Shown one piece after another: positions 34,562 to 48,160 of a stretch of DNA of 64,000 nucleotides. The first letter of the stretch is position 1. Every line of letters starts with the position of its first letter. Below the pieces are notes generated by a model, which saw only the letters and a program-made list of their open reading frames with translations, was not told the DNA's origin and searched no databases. The DNA is taken from the NCBI GenBank assembly GCA_028622995.1, contig JAJQJQ010000004.1, positions 5,952,001-6,016,000 on the forward strand. The letters are read 5' to 3'. The translations under genes and the position numbers were made by a program. Source of the stretch: Panagrolaimus kolymaensis (Eukaryota; Nematoda; Chromadorea; Rhabditida; Panagrolaimidae).

Positions 34562-37500
34562 TTATGCCCGACGTAAATATGCATTTCGATATAACCCATT
34601 TCCAGTTCGATCTTGCTTAAAATGGCATCGAAGAATACGCAAATAAGTCATTCGAAATCTTGTATTACATAATGCATAACATACAGGATTTATTGTTGAA
34701 TTTATATAACAAAGGCAATATGAGATCGTAAAAAGTATATTTGGTACTGAATGAGGAAAAAATGCTTCCCATACAACGATTACTAAAAAATTTTGAAATT
34801 AAAGAAGCCTCAATACGAAATTTTTTTTAGCTTACCGTTATATGGAGTCCATGTAACGATGAATGCTATTAAAATGGCTGAAAGTGTTTTAGCTGCTTTG
34901 GAATCTTGTTTTCTTTCATTTTTACGGCGCTCTTTTTCACTTTTTCGCTGAAAAATTCAATTCTCAAATTTTTTGATTTATTCAAATTTTTCTTCTTCCT
35001 TACATTATCCCTTTTTTCAATTTCTTTAACCTTTCCATTTTGATGATGTGGTTCTGCAGCTTTGGTTGTTGATTTAGTTGAACCTTGTGCTGAAATAGGC
35101 TTTTCTGCAGCCATAGATACCCGTTTTATATCATCTGCCGTAACTGTTACATCACTTCTTGATCGCTTTCTCATAGGTGGGCGACAATTTAATCCTCCAC
35201 CTCCGCCACCACCTTCACCTGATGATGGACTGAAAATTGATGCAATATAAAAATTTTTATAAAAAGCACACGATAAAAATTTTGCAAAAAATAATACTCA
35301 CCGCAAATTTGATGTATCACATGATGAAAGTCTTACAGATGGACGCTTTCCTTCACCATCTCGTAACTCGATTAACACCGTATAATTATGAAGCAGCGGC
35401 CTTTCTGAAGCATTTCGACTTCGAAATCTATTCCCTGACCCTGTAAGGGTTCGACTTCGAGGTGAGGTAGGTGGATCCGTGATTGTTGCATCCAAAGATG
35501 CCGTGTCTTCAGGATTTTCTTGATTACTAATTGTACTTGAAGCTTTTACTGAACGTTTATGCGAAGTTGCATAAACACTTGATGCAAGTGAAGTTTCATC
35601 GGGATTATTTGGAATATCGGAGGATTCTTCTGAAGAATATTCTGACTTTCCTGCGCATGCTCGAAGCCAATTATAGCGTCGATGTTTTTTACTAAAAAAT
35701 TTTGAAACCTTAGAGAAACAAAAGATAATAACTTTTTTTTAGTGATTTCTGTTTATTAAAGATTAAAAGATAAAAGTTTGGGATTAATATAGCTTTAAAC
35801 TTAATAGGTCAAAATAGAATTAATTTTTCATTTTTGACGTCATTTTATAAAGTCTCAAAAAGTCAAAAAAGGGGGAAGAATATGATATTACGGAAAATGT
35901 TTCTCGTATTTCATTGATTTTTATATTGGAAAATTTTAAAGCCAATGAATGTATCATCAGCCAAAAATAAAAAAAACAATGGTGAAAGTGTTCCCTTCCA
36001 ATATGACGACAAGAGAGTAAAAATAAAAAATGAATATGTAATTATATGATTACTTTCAATAACCGATCGTTTTATTTTTTGCTCATTTTTAAAATTTTAA
36101 TTTGACGACAGATTGGGCTTTTTTTATTAACTCACTTCATTCGTGGATTCATAATTCCTTCCATAAATGGAAACATTTGTTTATTACGTTTTATTGAATC
36201 CGCATTATTTATTACTACCACATTGTTGCTATTGTTGGTAGTATTATTTGAAAGACTGGTACGATTTCTCATCTGAAATGTTTGTAAATTATGCGCTGAT
36301 AAAATAAAAATGAAAAAAAGAAAAAAATAAATAAAAGAAAATTTAAAATAATTTTTTGTAAAGTAAAAAAACTTAAAAGTTTGGACCAACAACACACGTA
36401 AGAAATAAAAGAAAAGTACAAAAAAAAGAGTTAAAACTAAGGAAAAAAAGAAGAGAAGTTAAAAAAGTTGTGACAGAACGTGGCTGTTAATAAAAGCTAA
36501 TAAATAAGCCAAATTTTATAAAAAAAATTTGTAAATCGCCTGCTTTTATTAACAACAACCATGAAAGTAATAAGAAAAAATCAGAAAACAGAAAAACTTG
36601 TGAACTAAAAAGTTTTGCAATTTTGAAAAAAAGGTTTGTGCTGAAATGAAAGAAACGCAAAAAAGTTTTTTGTTTGTTTGTTTGTGCCATAAACAGAAAA
36701 AAAGTGGTAGTAGTTTTAGAAAAAAAAAAGTTAGTTTATTTTATTATTTTTTACAAACGGACCAAAAGGAGCGGCACGAATAATTGTTGAAGAGCTGAAG
36801 TTGCACCGATTTCAGTCGGAGTAAACATCTAAAATTAATTATTTAAAATCCCAAATCAAGGACACACACTCAAAAAATATTTGTAAGTTAATTATTATTT
36901 ATCAAAAACATTTGTTAAGCAAGCGATTAGTAGTAGTAAAAGCCAAAAAAAACCAATGGTAATAAAGGGAATGGCAAAAAAATGGAATAACAAGAATTTG
37001 AAAATTCGATAAAAGACACTAATAAAAAAATTCAATTTTTTAAAACGGGATTAAAAAATTTTAAAATGGAAAAGTTTTAAAATGGTTTAAATGGAAGCAA
37101 AAATTGTGATAGCCGATGATGGCTTTTTTGCTTACCCATTTTATATAGTCTGATGTACACTGCAAATTTATCAAAAAAAAAATTAGACATAAATTTTTTT
37201 TAAATAAGGCTCTCAAATTATTTTCTAGTATTTTTTAAAACTTATTAAAGTCCAAAAATGGAATCAAAGATGAGTTAGTTTATCAATTTCGAAAGACTTG
37301 ATTTTTTAGATTTAAAACAACAACAAAAAAAAAGTTACCTGTCCCGCTTGCAATTTTCTGAATTCTCTTTGACGTCGTTTAGTTTCACAATATACTCTTG
37401 AATATAATATAATCATAATAATAACTGGAATATAAAATGCTGCCGCAGCAGTTCCAACTGTTACATATGGATTAGTTTCAAGGAATTGAACAACACAGGT

Positions 37501-40337
37501 TCCAGGTTCAGTAATAAATTTTCCTTCAATATATGGCCATGACACAATCCAAGGGGGCCATAAAATAGTTGATATCACATATGTGCATGCAATCATTATT
37601 AATGCCTTTCTCGTGGTTCTCCTTGGTCGATATGTCAAAGGACGGGTAACAGAAAAATATCGATCAAATGAAATTAACAATAAATTTAATACTGATGCAT
37701 TTGACATTAAATAATCTATGCATAACCAAAATTGACATGCAACATATCCAATACCCCAATATCCTGTGGCAGTATAATATGTCATAAGTGGAATTGATAT
37801 AAAACCTAAAAAATCGCAAAAATGAAAAAAAAGCAAATTTTATAAATTAGAAAAATTTTTATCGGCTGCTTTTCAATAAAAAAATGGCAGACTTACCAAT
37901 AGTTATATCAGCTACAGCTAAACTAAACAAAAAGTAATTACTTATTGTTCGAAGTTGTTTATCAACTTTAAATGAAACCATAACCATTAAATTTCCTACG
38001 GTTGTAACAAATGCAAAAAATAATCCAAGTGCAAGCTGAAAAAAATTCGTTTTTTAATCATTAAAATTAAATACATCAAAAAAGATGTTTACTGTTGTGG
38101 CCTTGCACACACAGAAGTATTCAAAGTGCCGCTGTCTCTGGTCTCGTATGGAATTGTGCCGTGGATGGCTGAATGGTAATTCTGGCTGGCACACATTCTC
38201 ATATTTTGTCATTGTTGTTTTCTAACTTTGTTTTTATGTATGTAACATCCTTGCTGAGCAGTTGCTCCAATAAAGACCACATTAATATTTGTTGACCTGA
38301 TTGAGGTTACAACAAAGTGGTGACGAGATCGTGATCAAACAACTCAAATCCTCCGAAGAGACCGCTCGCCAACTCAATTCAAAAGAAAAAGAAGAAGGAA
38401 GCTGCAGAAGAGAACTTGCTGCTGGTGCTGTTGGAGAAAGATAGAAGAAGCTCTGGACTCAACTTGGAAAGCAATTGATATGGTCTTTATCTCAAAATCG
38501 ACAGTATCAAAATCCTCGTATGTTCATCTCAAAGTTCGTATGTTGTATGTTATGCTCGTTTCAAGTTCTTCATACTGGAATCACTTCTTATCCGACGAAT
38601 ATGGTCATATGTTCATCTCAAAGCTCGTATGGTACTTTCGCTCGTGTCTATCATCAACCAACTCCTTCATGTCAATCAACTCGTATGGTCAACTAGCTCG
38701 CTTGGTACAAACTTGGAAAAGTCAAAATGAGTTACGCTTTAGCTCCAGAAAAGCATGATCTTGCTGGTGGTGTTACTCGATGGAATCGATGGGAACTCAG
38801 CATGATGTTTGTGTCTTTTGCTCAAAGACAATCGTTTGATGATAGCGAACAATCATCCGGCTTACGATTTGGCCGAGAGCACAAAATCTGTTTTGATGAT
38901 AGCGAAGAATCATCCGGTCTACGATTTGGCCGTGATCGCTTGGTGAAACCAGCTGTAAATCTCTTGATCTTGAACACATGGGTATGGTAATGCTGCATGG
39001 AATGGAATCCGAAAAACTTCAGAAAGGAGGGGAAAGGGACATGGAACATGTGCCCAAGACATGGAAGTCGAAACCTCATGGAAGAACCTCTGGTAAATTG
39101 GTATGGATTCTGGCGTCGTATACGATCACTTGGTAAAGAAGCTCAAGAAGAAGCTAAAGAAATGAATGGTCGTGATACTGAACAGTCGAATGGAATTGGT
39201 TGAATTTCTCCTGCTCAACTACATGGAACCTGAAGTTTCTGGATTGAAAGCTCGTCATGGTAATGATAAGGAATTATGGAAACCGCATGATATGAAGCTC
39301 GTATTGTATGATCTCCAATTGAAGAATCAAATGGACATGCTAAAGAAGAAGCTATGGAAAGCTAAGAACAAGACAAGAAGATTGATCGTCAACTCAAAGA
39401 TAGGTGGAAGAAGAGTGTTGTGGCCTTGCACACACAGAAGTATTCAAAGTGCCGCTGTCTCTGGTCTCGTATGGAATTGTGCCGTGGATGGCTGAATGGT
39501 AATTCTGGCTGGCACACATTCTCATATTTTGTCATTGTTGTTTTCTAACTTTGTTTTTATGTATGTAATATCCTTGCTGAGCAGTTGCTCCAATAAAGAC
39601 CACATTAATATTTGTTGACCTGATTGAGGTTACAACATTTACTTAATTCCTAAAAAATAATATATTTTTTCTTCTTATTGGTCTGGGTTCAAAAAAAGGA
39701 AAAATTAAATTATGGCTATTTTGCGGCAACCTTTTATAAAGAAAAGAGTGAACGGCAGACAAATTTAACCGAGCAATAATAATAATTTGATAATAGAGTC
39801 AAACACAAAGTTTGTTTTTAATAAACAAATTTTGACATTTTTTAGTAGAAAAATTATAAAGAAAGCAAAGTTACAAAGTGTTCTCTAATGCAATGGCAAA
39901 GTGATAGTAATTTGAAAAAGTAAATTTGGAATTTTATGGTAACTATCATTGTGAATTAATACAAGAAAATAAATTTAAATTTTTTTGATTACTATCCTTT
40001 TAAGTTTATAATTTTCGTTTAATAAAAAGCTTACAACAAGTGCACGAAGAGTTGATCCACTTAATCCAATAAAGTCTCCATTATCAGGTTCTTTAAGTAA
40101 ATCCAATACATCGGGTAATAAAGCGGATGCATTACTTTTGGCTCCAATATCACGAAAAACTGTATCATTTCCAATTGAAGCCACAGAAGTATCATTGAGC
40201 ATATTGGCTAATGCATTCATAACCACACGTAAAACTTTGGATTGATCCGAAAAACTTGATAATACTGTGGAATCTAAGCGCGGATGATGGTTTGCGCTGC
40301 TACGAAAGGTAGCGGATGGTTGAGCTCCAACTACCAT
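34562..40337 (-). CDS. gar-2: Muscarinic acetylcholine receptor, GAR-2-like, about 664-672 aa
   Basis: Exons: 40337-40035, 38035-37897, 37805-37339, optional 24-nt 37159-37136, 36272-36136, 35691-35302, 35229-35004, 34947-34836 and 34782-34562. All phases agree. The N-terminus (101 aa) has NDT and NAS sequons. TM1 carries GNLMVMVSF and TM2 [11 protein letters not shown]3 has the acetylcholine-binding aspartate in [20 protein letters not shown], followed by [15 protein letters not shown]4 and an ECL2 cysteine follow. The long third loop is Ser/Arg-rich with a glycine run and basic ends ([10 protein letters not shown]). TM6 has the muscarinic WTPYN, and TM7 has [15 protein letters not shown]. 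The loop sequences ([25 protein letters not shown]) look closer to GAR-2 than GAR-3, but this naming is from memory. Coupling to Gi/o is the GAR-2 expectation. Intron 1 holds a TRIM retrotransposon 57 bp from exon 2. Confidence 0.85.
35986..36066. repeat. Decayed dispersed MITE in receptor intron
   Basis: It reads AAAGTGTTCCCTTCC, then ATGACGACAAGAGAGTAA, then after an AT spacer ATGATTACTTTC. It matches the left half of the element at 14538-14665; the right terminus is degraded. Confidence 0.4.
38093..38314 (+). repeat. Left LTR of TRIM
   Basis: 222 bp, TGTTG...CAACA. It contains AATAAAGACC (about 38270-38280), a possible polyadenylation signal typical of an LTR. Confidence 0.92.
38318..38335 (+). 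other. Candidate primer-binding site of TRIM
   Basis: TGGTGACGAGATCGTGAT starts three bases after the left LTR. The leading TGG would pair with the CCA end of a tRNA; the tRNA species is not determined. Confidence 0.55.
38835..38932 (+). repeat. 57-bp tandem duplication inside TRIM
   Basis: The block TTTGATGATAGCGAA, then AATCATCCGG, then CTACGATTTGGCCG occurs at 38835 and again at 38892 with a few substitutions. Both units stay in one open frame, which may be chance. Confidence 0.6.
39402..39415 (+). other. Polypurine tract of TRIM
   Basis: AGGTGGAAGAAGAG sits immediately 5' of the right LTR, the position of the plus-strand priming site in LTR retrotransposons. Confidence 0.6.
39416..39637 (+). 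repeat. Right LTR of TRIM
   Basis: 222 bp, identical to 38093-38314 except one C/T difference, followed by target duplication TTTAC. Confidence 0.92.
39877..40005. repeat. Partial dispersed MITE in muscarinic receptor intron 1
   Basis: It begins AGTGTTCTCTAATG, then ATGGCAAAGTGATAGTAATT, and has the inner right block GATTACTATCC; the terminal GGAACACT is missing. It lies between the TRIM and exon 1. Confidence 0.5.
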
Positions 40338-43300
40338 TTTTTAATGTAATATCACGGCATTTTGTAATTAACTAAAAAAATTATTACTATCATTTTTTAA
40401 TAGAAATAATAAATCAAAGCAAAATAAAACAACAAAAAAGCAACCGAGAATTTTTATTATTAAAAAAATGTAAGCGACAAACAGAAACCAACAAAAAAAA
40501 GTTCGGGGAAAGAAGAATTATTATTTGGAGAAAAAAAAGAAGAAGAAAAGAAACTCCATCGACGCGAAAGAAATAAACATAGTCTTTCTTTTTGTTTTAT
40601 AGAAAATTCAACCGTAAAAAAATCAAAGCGAAACGCAAAAAAAGAGTTTAATCAAAGCTAAAAAAGAGCTTTCCAAAAAGTCTTTTTGAACTTTTAAATA
40701 TGATAAAAAAAAATGTCGTCAGCAAAAGTTTATGAATTAAAGAGTTCTTTTGGTTCAAAGCTAAATAAAATAAACAAACATGCGTTTAAAAGGGCAAAAG
40801 GAATTACGAAAAATTTAGTGAAAAGTGACCTCCAAGATTTGGATGACAAAATGAAAATAATAAGAAAATGCAACTATGGAATTGAATGGGTTACTATCAC
40901 ATGAGAAAATAACAAACATAAAACTTTTTTTGTTTTGTTTTTGTTACTCTCTTTTTGTCTTATTGAAAGGGAACAGTATACATCTACAAAAAATTTTCTT
41001 AAAAATAATACAAAGATTATTGATTAAAATTAGAAACAACAAAAAACATTAATTTAATACTGAAGCCATCCTTGAATAGCTTAAAGAAGGAGTTAAAGGA
41101 TTATTATATAAAAATTTATAAAATGAATAAATATTTTTTCCTTCCAAAGTCTAAATTACAAACATCAAAAAAAGCAATATGTTTTGCAAAAAATAAAAGA
41201 AAGCAACTATTTTTTTTATATGTTTTAAAAATTTCATTTACCAATAAGTAAAAATAATATTAGTGTAACGATTTTGATTAAAAAAATTTGAAGAATTTTA
41301 TTCAGATTTTTATAGAGTCACTCGCTTGCTTGTAAGGTCGTTGTTTGTGTCTTTGCACTTTTTGAATGGAGTTATTTTGTACAAAAAGGACAAAAAGTTT
41401 AAAATTTATCTATTTTTAAACCCCATTGAAGACATTGGAATTTTTTAAATTTCTAAAAGAAAAAAAATAAGAACAAGGAATAAAACTTGTCATTTGCATT
41501 TCTCTATATATTTTTTTGTTCCTTAATTTGGAAGTTTCTATCTCGTGTGCTGCTTCTTCAAGACCAAAGAAGAAAAACACAAAAAATAAAACAAATGCTT
41601 TTTGAATCTTTTATTTTTTTTTATTATCTTCCAACAAAAAAAAGTTTTTATCTTCTGTGCTTATTATTGTTTCAAAAAAAATGCCGTCAGTTGCTTCTTT
41701 TTTGAATTTTTACTTCTGAAAAACTCCAATGCTGCCAAAAGTTGCTGAAGAAGAAACAATCATTCCCTTTACTTTTTGCCATTCCTTCTAAAAAAAAATG
41801 GGTGGAATAAAAAAAGGAAGCAAAGGTCTTTTCTCAAATGGGTGACTAGCGCGCTCTTCTTATATATGTCTAATCCTCTTTGAACGGCCCCCAAATTGCC
41901 AATAAAAAATAATGCAAAGCAAGAAAGACAAAAAATAAAGCTTTCAAATTCAAAGAAAACAAAAGACATTCTTGAACTTGGAAGAAGTAGATGATGGCAC
42001 TTTTGGAAGGAATATTAAAATTAGAAGTATGTATATTTTTTTAAAGAGAAAAAAATAAATTACAAATAAAAGTTGGAAAAATGAAAAAGTTTAAGGGTAA
42101 GAGAAATAACGGTAATTTTGGTAAAAAAAATAGAGATGAATCTGATGAATATTCGTGGATGGAGCCCAAAAACAATATTCTGGAGCTTTTACTAACTTAA
42201 AAAATTTCGATTTTTAACTTATGATTTTCTTACAAAAATTTAAAACATTTTTTTTATGAAAGTTAGTCACTAATATCACTTTTTAACATTTTTTAGGCTT
42301 CCCTAAAGTTTGCAACCAATAGATTCACCCAAAACCAAAATTATTTCTTTTGCTCCTGCTAAAAATGAATCCTTGACCTTTTTTTATTCAAAGAAATAAA
42401 AAAAAGGCATGGTGGCGGTGCCAAAATAAGCGTAAAAATATCTCTTCAAAATTCACCTTTCTCTAAACACAAAAAAATATGTTTCACTTTATTTTAAGAG
42501 ATTCAACCATGATAAAAAAAATGGGAAGAGAATGAGATAAAAGGTTCAAAAATAGTTGCAATTCTTTCGGCAAAAATTACGACATTTTATTTTATGAAAA
42601 AAGAGAAAAGTGAAATGCAAAAAAAAAAGAGGGAACAAAAAAAAAATAAAGAGAGAGGGAGAAAGAAAGATATGTATGACACCTGGTTTATATTATTATT
42701 ATATATATGGAAAAAGGGAAGAAAGAATAAAAGCTTCCTTCTTCTTTTTTTCTATCATCTCCCTTTTTCAAACCAAAAAACTACATTTTTTTAAAAAGAA
42801 AAGCAAAAAATGAATCTTTAAAAAACATTTAAAAAAAAAAGGATTTTTTCTTTGGCAAAAAAAATCAACAAAGTGATAAAAAAATAAATATAACGGAAAT
42901 GGTCAAATCGGAATTGACAGCTTTCCAAGTTATAAAAAAAATATGCAACAGACAGAAGCAAGCAAGCATTGGCACTTTGCCGTTTATTTTTTAAAATTTT
43001 TTTTGTAATGACCAAATTGAAGATTAACAGAAAATGAAGAATAAAAAAACGACGACGAAGAAGAAAAAAGGAAAAAATGCAATAAGGAATTAGCAAAAAA
43101 AGCAAAGCAAAGTTTTTTTGTTGTTGCGGTTTTTCAGAGTCTTCCTTGTTTTTGCGACTTCTTAGACTTCCTTTCTATCTAATAAATAAATATATATAAT
43201 AAAAAAAAACATTAAAGAAAAAAATATATTTTTCGATGTTATAAAAAAAAAGAGTGTTAATTTTTTTTAGTTTGAAACAATCAACATCCATTAAAAAACT

Positions 43301-44837
43301 AGAGAAGTGATTAGTTTTTGGCAAAGAAAATGAAAAACATAGAAAGCAAGCAGCGGAACACAAATTTTTGGTTAAGCATCAATCATAAAAAAGCAAGGGA
43401 ATAAGAAAGAAAAATTTACCTTGAAAATATAATAAAAGTTCATTTCAGATATGAAAAGAAGAAAAAAAGGAAAAAAAGTGCAAAATATGTATGTATGAAG
43501 AAAAAATGGATCTCTTCTTCCTCTGACTCTGATTATTTACACTTTTAGAACATTATTATTTAATTAAAGGTGAAATATAAAAAAGGGAGAAGTAAAAAAA
43601 TGAGATAAAATAAAAAAAGATGATGATGTGTATGTATATTCAAAATTATTTATATTATTAAAATCCCATGGGAAAATTTTCAAATATGATGAACACACTA
43701 CTAATTGAGTTTATGTATGGCACCTGAAAGTAATTTAAAACAAAAGTCAATAAAATAAATGATGTAAAAAAAAATACGCGGAAATTTTTTTAACGATAAG
43801 TTAGCTTTGACTCTAAAATAAAAATTATTGCTTAAAATTTATTTATTTAATAAACCTTAAATTTATCTAGGAAATATCTCAAAAATAAATGTTCCTTAAA
43901 ATGTGACTTCCGAAATCGGTCGACAAGCAGTATTAGTTACACTATCTTTATTAGTTGTCGGATCTTAAATAGTTCCTTCCCGCTGCGTGAAAATTGATAT
44001 TGAAAAAAGTTGAGAAAACGAAAATTAAATTTATCTTCCAAGAATAGAAGTTTTTTTCTGTCATGTTTTTTTAAATCCAAAATATGTGCAAATAATAAAA
44101 AATGTGTTCACATTTTTATTTTAACAACCATAAAACTTTTATTTTATGAAAACAATACTCTGAATTGCCTCCTTTTTTACAGCCAATTTCAAAAATATGA
44201 CTAATTATTTTTCTATGTCAACCAAAAAACATCTACATAATAGTTGAATGATCCTTAACAATACTTAATTTTTATCTTATCACTTTTGAAATACGTTCAA
44301 TTATTCTCAATGAATGAAAAAATACAAAAACGAAGGCAAGAAAAAAAAAGTTTGAACGAACGAACTAACTTCACATCACATTTTAAAAGGAGAAAGACCT
44401 TTGGCAGCCATCCATCCAAAGCCGGCGATGATGGTGGATGAAATCCGATCCCATGAAATGAACGTAGCCAAAATAAAAAAAATCCTCCTTCTTTTTTTTA
44501 TTCTCCTTGAAAAATTTAAGAAAAAAAAATTTCTTACTTCTTCGTTTTTAAGAAGGGAAAAACTTTTAAAAAACTTTTTTTAAGTTGCTGCAACAATAAA
44601 TAAAAGGAAAATAGGAAAAATGATGGACCTTTGTTGAAAAGTTTAAAGAAAGGAAGTTTATAACCTTTGAAATTTGGTTGGAGGCTACTGAATGGAAAAA
44701 AAAGAGTGGACAATGATGATGAAATAGAGACATTACAGGTGTTATCAACAATAAAATGGATTTTATAGGTTGATGAGAGGAAAATTGGAGGTTTTATTAA
44801 TAATTCTCAAAAGATGAAAAAAAATTATTGATGACAA

Positions 44838-44965
44838 AGTGTTCTCTAGTGCGATGACGAGCTGAGAGTAACCACAAAAAGTTTAATCGCAATATTTAAT
44901 TTACTATCATGAATACAAAATAAGAAAACCGAAAACTAGGTTACTCTCTTTGCAAAATTGCCATT
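44838..44965. repeat. Partial dispersed MITE
   Basis: It begins AGTGTTCTCTAGTG, then ATGACGAGCTGAGAGTAACC, later TTTACTATCATG and GTTACTCTCTTTGCAAAA. The terminal GGAACACT has been lost. Confidence 0.45.
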
Positions 44966-46957
44966 TAAAAGAAATATATTCATAAATTTCTTTCTTTAAG
45001 TTCTGATTGAAACTCTAAACGGTAATTTTAAGTATAAAAATAAATCAAAAAGCTCATCATAAACTTAATAAATAGACTGTGTTGAATATTTTCCCCATAA
45101 TTTCCTCAATAAATCATTATGCCTCCAAAAAGCTTCCGAATACAATCTTTTTTTTAAAGAAAAATAAATAAGCAAAAAACTCAATAATATTCTGTCTTTA
45201 AAAAAATGGATGAAGAAAGAAATGGGCAAAAATTACTTTGAGCAATAAACGCTTTTTTTCTTCTTCTCTCAATGATTAGTTAGTTAATCCAGGGTCATCA
45301 ATTACAGAATTTTATCTTTCTTTCACCCTCTTCAATAATGGGCTCTTTATGTTTGCAAAATGATAGCAAGCAACTGTCAGATGAGTTAAAAACAAAAATC
45401 AAAAAAATAAAATTTGCAAAAAAGAAAAGATTTTTGTTGTGTGAAAAAAATAAAGATAAAAAAAATTTTCTTCTTCGAAATGAATAAAAATGCTTAAAAT
45501 TCCTTTGGCACCGAAGAAGAAATGAAAAAACAACAAAAACAAACAAACGGATGCTGTTGTTTTTATTAGTTTAAGAAAAAATATTTAATTTAATGCCAAA
45601 TAAATACATTGAGTTGTAAAAAGCACACGGAAGAAAAATATTTGGTAATAACAACATTATAATTTTTTTGAAAAAACACATGAATTATTAGAGCAAGGAT
45701 AATAAGGCTTTCAAAAAATCAAAGTTAATTTAACTCGAAAATGGAAAGGTTTGAATAAATGTAATGCATCTTCTAAGAAAGTTATTCAAAACGGTTTCAC
45801 AAGTTTTTTCTGTTGCAATGGCAGGTTGATTTCACTTCCTACCACACACTCCCTTGCAAATTCTCTAATAACACCTTTAAAAAATTGAGACATTTCCAAC
45901 AAAGTAAAAAAAAGCAATAGAGGATTTGATATGCAGGCAGACGACAGACAACAAACAATGATGACAACCTAAAAGATTTAAAAATTGAAAAGAAAAAGAG
46001 TTGCCATCAAAGATTTTATTAAACAAAGCACCAAACAACCAAATAACAACAAAAAAAATGACGAGCCTGTCACGAAATTTCAAAAAAAAGTTTCTTTTTT
46101 TTATTCATTTTCTATGGGCATTTCCGTTACCAGACTTTTTTTTGCTGTTTAACCTAAAACAGAAAATAAAAATAAGAAAAGTCAAAGTTAGAGGAAAGTC
46201 GTCAATCGCTTTTTTTATGTCTATCTTCTATACTTTTTGCTTTTGGTGTTAAGAAAACAAAAAACATCGAAGAAAGAAGAAGAAGATGAAGACAGCTTTT
46301 TAGCTTCAAATGTCGTCGTCGTCTTCTTCTTGAAGCTGTCTTCTTTCTTTTCTTTCTTTTTTCCACAAAAGTCAAAGTCTCATTGTCGGCAAATTTCTTA
46401 TCCTTCTTCTTTTTTCTTTGCTTTTTATCCTTTTTCAAAGACTCCTTTTTATGGTGGTTAAAAACAATATCGTCGAGCTTTAAAAAGTTGTAACAAACAC
46501 CAGAAAAGAGGAGCGAAAAAAAAGATAAATAGCCTCCGGAGTGAGTATGGCGCGAGAATCTGGAATTTAGCAGACTTCAAATTTTTTTGTGTGGAAGGCT
46601 AACTAAAAAAGGAAAAGTTAGACGACAAGCAAAAAAACAAAACATGCATTGTTTTGCGACAAATTGCAGATGAAAGAAAAAAACGTGAAACAGTTTTTTT
46701 TGTTTTGTTTTGTTTTGATTTAAACAAAAAAGCATATGGAAATAGACATGATTCTCATGGGAGAACTAAAAAAAAACATTTCTTTAAAACTTTGGCTATC
46801 AGAATGCTGGGATTTATGAAATCTTAAAATCAAATATCAAGTTAAAACCTAAAATTATTTTTTTTCTAAAATTAAATAAATATGTTTACAGAAGGTTTTT
46901 AATGAAATAGAAATTTACACATAAATATAGTAACAATAATTTGACAAATCAAGAATT

Positions 46958-46996
46958 GCCGATTACTGTCATTTTGTCAATGTGTTGGAGAACACC
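46958..46996. repeat. Half copy of dispersed MITE
   Basis: CGATTACTGTCATTTTGTCA is followed by GTTGGAGAACACC, the right half of the family. Confidence 0.5.
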
Positions 46997-48120
46997 ATGT
47001 CGCCTTACTATTTTTTTAAACAACTTTCATTTTCATCAAAACTATTTATAATCTGTAAAGCCAACAAAATAAATCTCTGACCTCCTTAATTGTGACGACA
47101 TCGAAAAATAAAATATAAGCTAATAAAAAGTACTTTAAAACATTTATTTTTTTAAACATCCATCGACATCTTCTTCTTTTTTTCATCCTTTAAAAAGCTT
47201 TTGTTTTTTATTTTAAAGAGTTTTTTAATTAGAAAAAATATTTTTTAAAAGAGATTTTGCACAATGATTAAATAAAAAAAGAAAGAAGAAAAAAGTTGTT
47301 AGCGTGCAAAGAAGCTGGTTGCTGCAACTTAAAAAAATGAGAGGATGGAACGAAGAAAGACAACAACAAACAACGTGCTCCGGAAGTGTTAGATATATTT
47401 AGTATTTATTTAAAGTTCATCATTATATTGCTAAAGGGCATTTCCGACGACGATCATCATTCTCATCAACTAAGAAATTAAGAAAAGAATTTAATACAGA
47501 AAAAAAATGCTGTGAGGCAAAAGTAAATATAAAAAAATGGTGTGTTTAAAAAAAAAGCAACCAAAGAGATAGTTGAAAGTTGAAGGCAAGGGAATAAAGA
47601 CGTAAATTTTAGAAGAAAAAAAAAGTGGCGGTCACATTAAAGTAAATTCGAAAGAGAAAAAAGAGATTTACAATATCTGTTTTTTTTTGAAAATAAAAAG
47701 ACTTTTACAACGGTTTTTTTTGAAAGAAAAAAAATGTTTGCTCTATTTTGTTGTTATACTTCCGAAAATATTTAATAATTATTTATTTTAGGTTAAACAA
47801 TCATGATGCTTGTTTGTTGATTGGGAAAAAAAATTTTGTTGCCCACTTACATCAAATATATACATGTGGGTTTACATCAAAGCTGTGCACATAAAGATGA
47901 TCAAGCTTCCAGATTTTTTAATTTTTTTTTAATTTCGCATGAGTTTTGAGTATTTAATATCACATCAGATTTTTTTTAGCAAAAGTGTTTTAAAGTTAGA
48001 GAACAAAATTTTTTTGACGTTCACAAATTTAACTTTAATCGAACGTAAAAAAATAAAAATCATTAAAAGAGAAAAAGGGAAAAGGAATAGTAATTGAAGT
48101 AAACGAATATTTAAAGTAAT

Positions 48121-48160
48121 TGATTACTACCATTTTGTCATATGTAAAGGGAACACTTTT
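48121..48160. repeat. Half copy of dispersed MITE
   Basis: TGATTACTACCATTTTGTCA is followed by AAAGGGAACACTTTTCAC, the right half of the family. Confidence 0.5.

Larger units (their letters stand above)
38093..39637. mobile_element. TRIM (miniature non-autonomous LTR retrotransposon), 1545 bp
   Basis: Two 222-bp direct repeats (38093-38314 and 39416-39637) start TGTTG and end CAACA, and they differ at one position I could find (TAACATCC versus TAATATCC). A 5-bp target duplication TTTAC flanks the element (38088-38092 and 39638-39642). Three bases inside the left repeat is a primer-binding-site candidate starting TGG. A polypurine tract AGGTGGAAGAAGAG directly precedes the right repeat. The 1101-bp interior encodes no gag, protease, reverse transcriptase or integrase, so it must be mobilised in trans. 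It lies in intron 1 of the muscarinic receptor gene. Orientation is that of the plus strand by primer site and purine tract, opposite to the host gene. Confidence 0.92.

Noticed and set aside
39166..39495. 109-codon frame in the TRIM interior as a possible gag remnant
   Set aside because: No zinc knuckle, protease or capsid motif is visible, and the frame runs into the right LTR.
40713..40904. Plus-strand 63-codon frame starting MSSAKVYELKSSF
   Set aside because: Short, lysine-rich, no homology, and its end runs into a MITE-like block.
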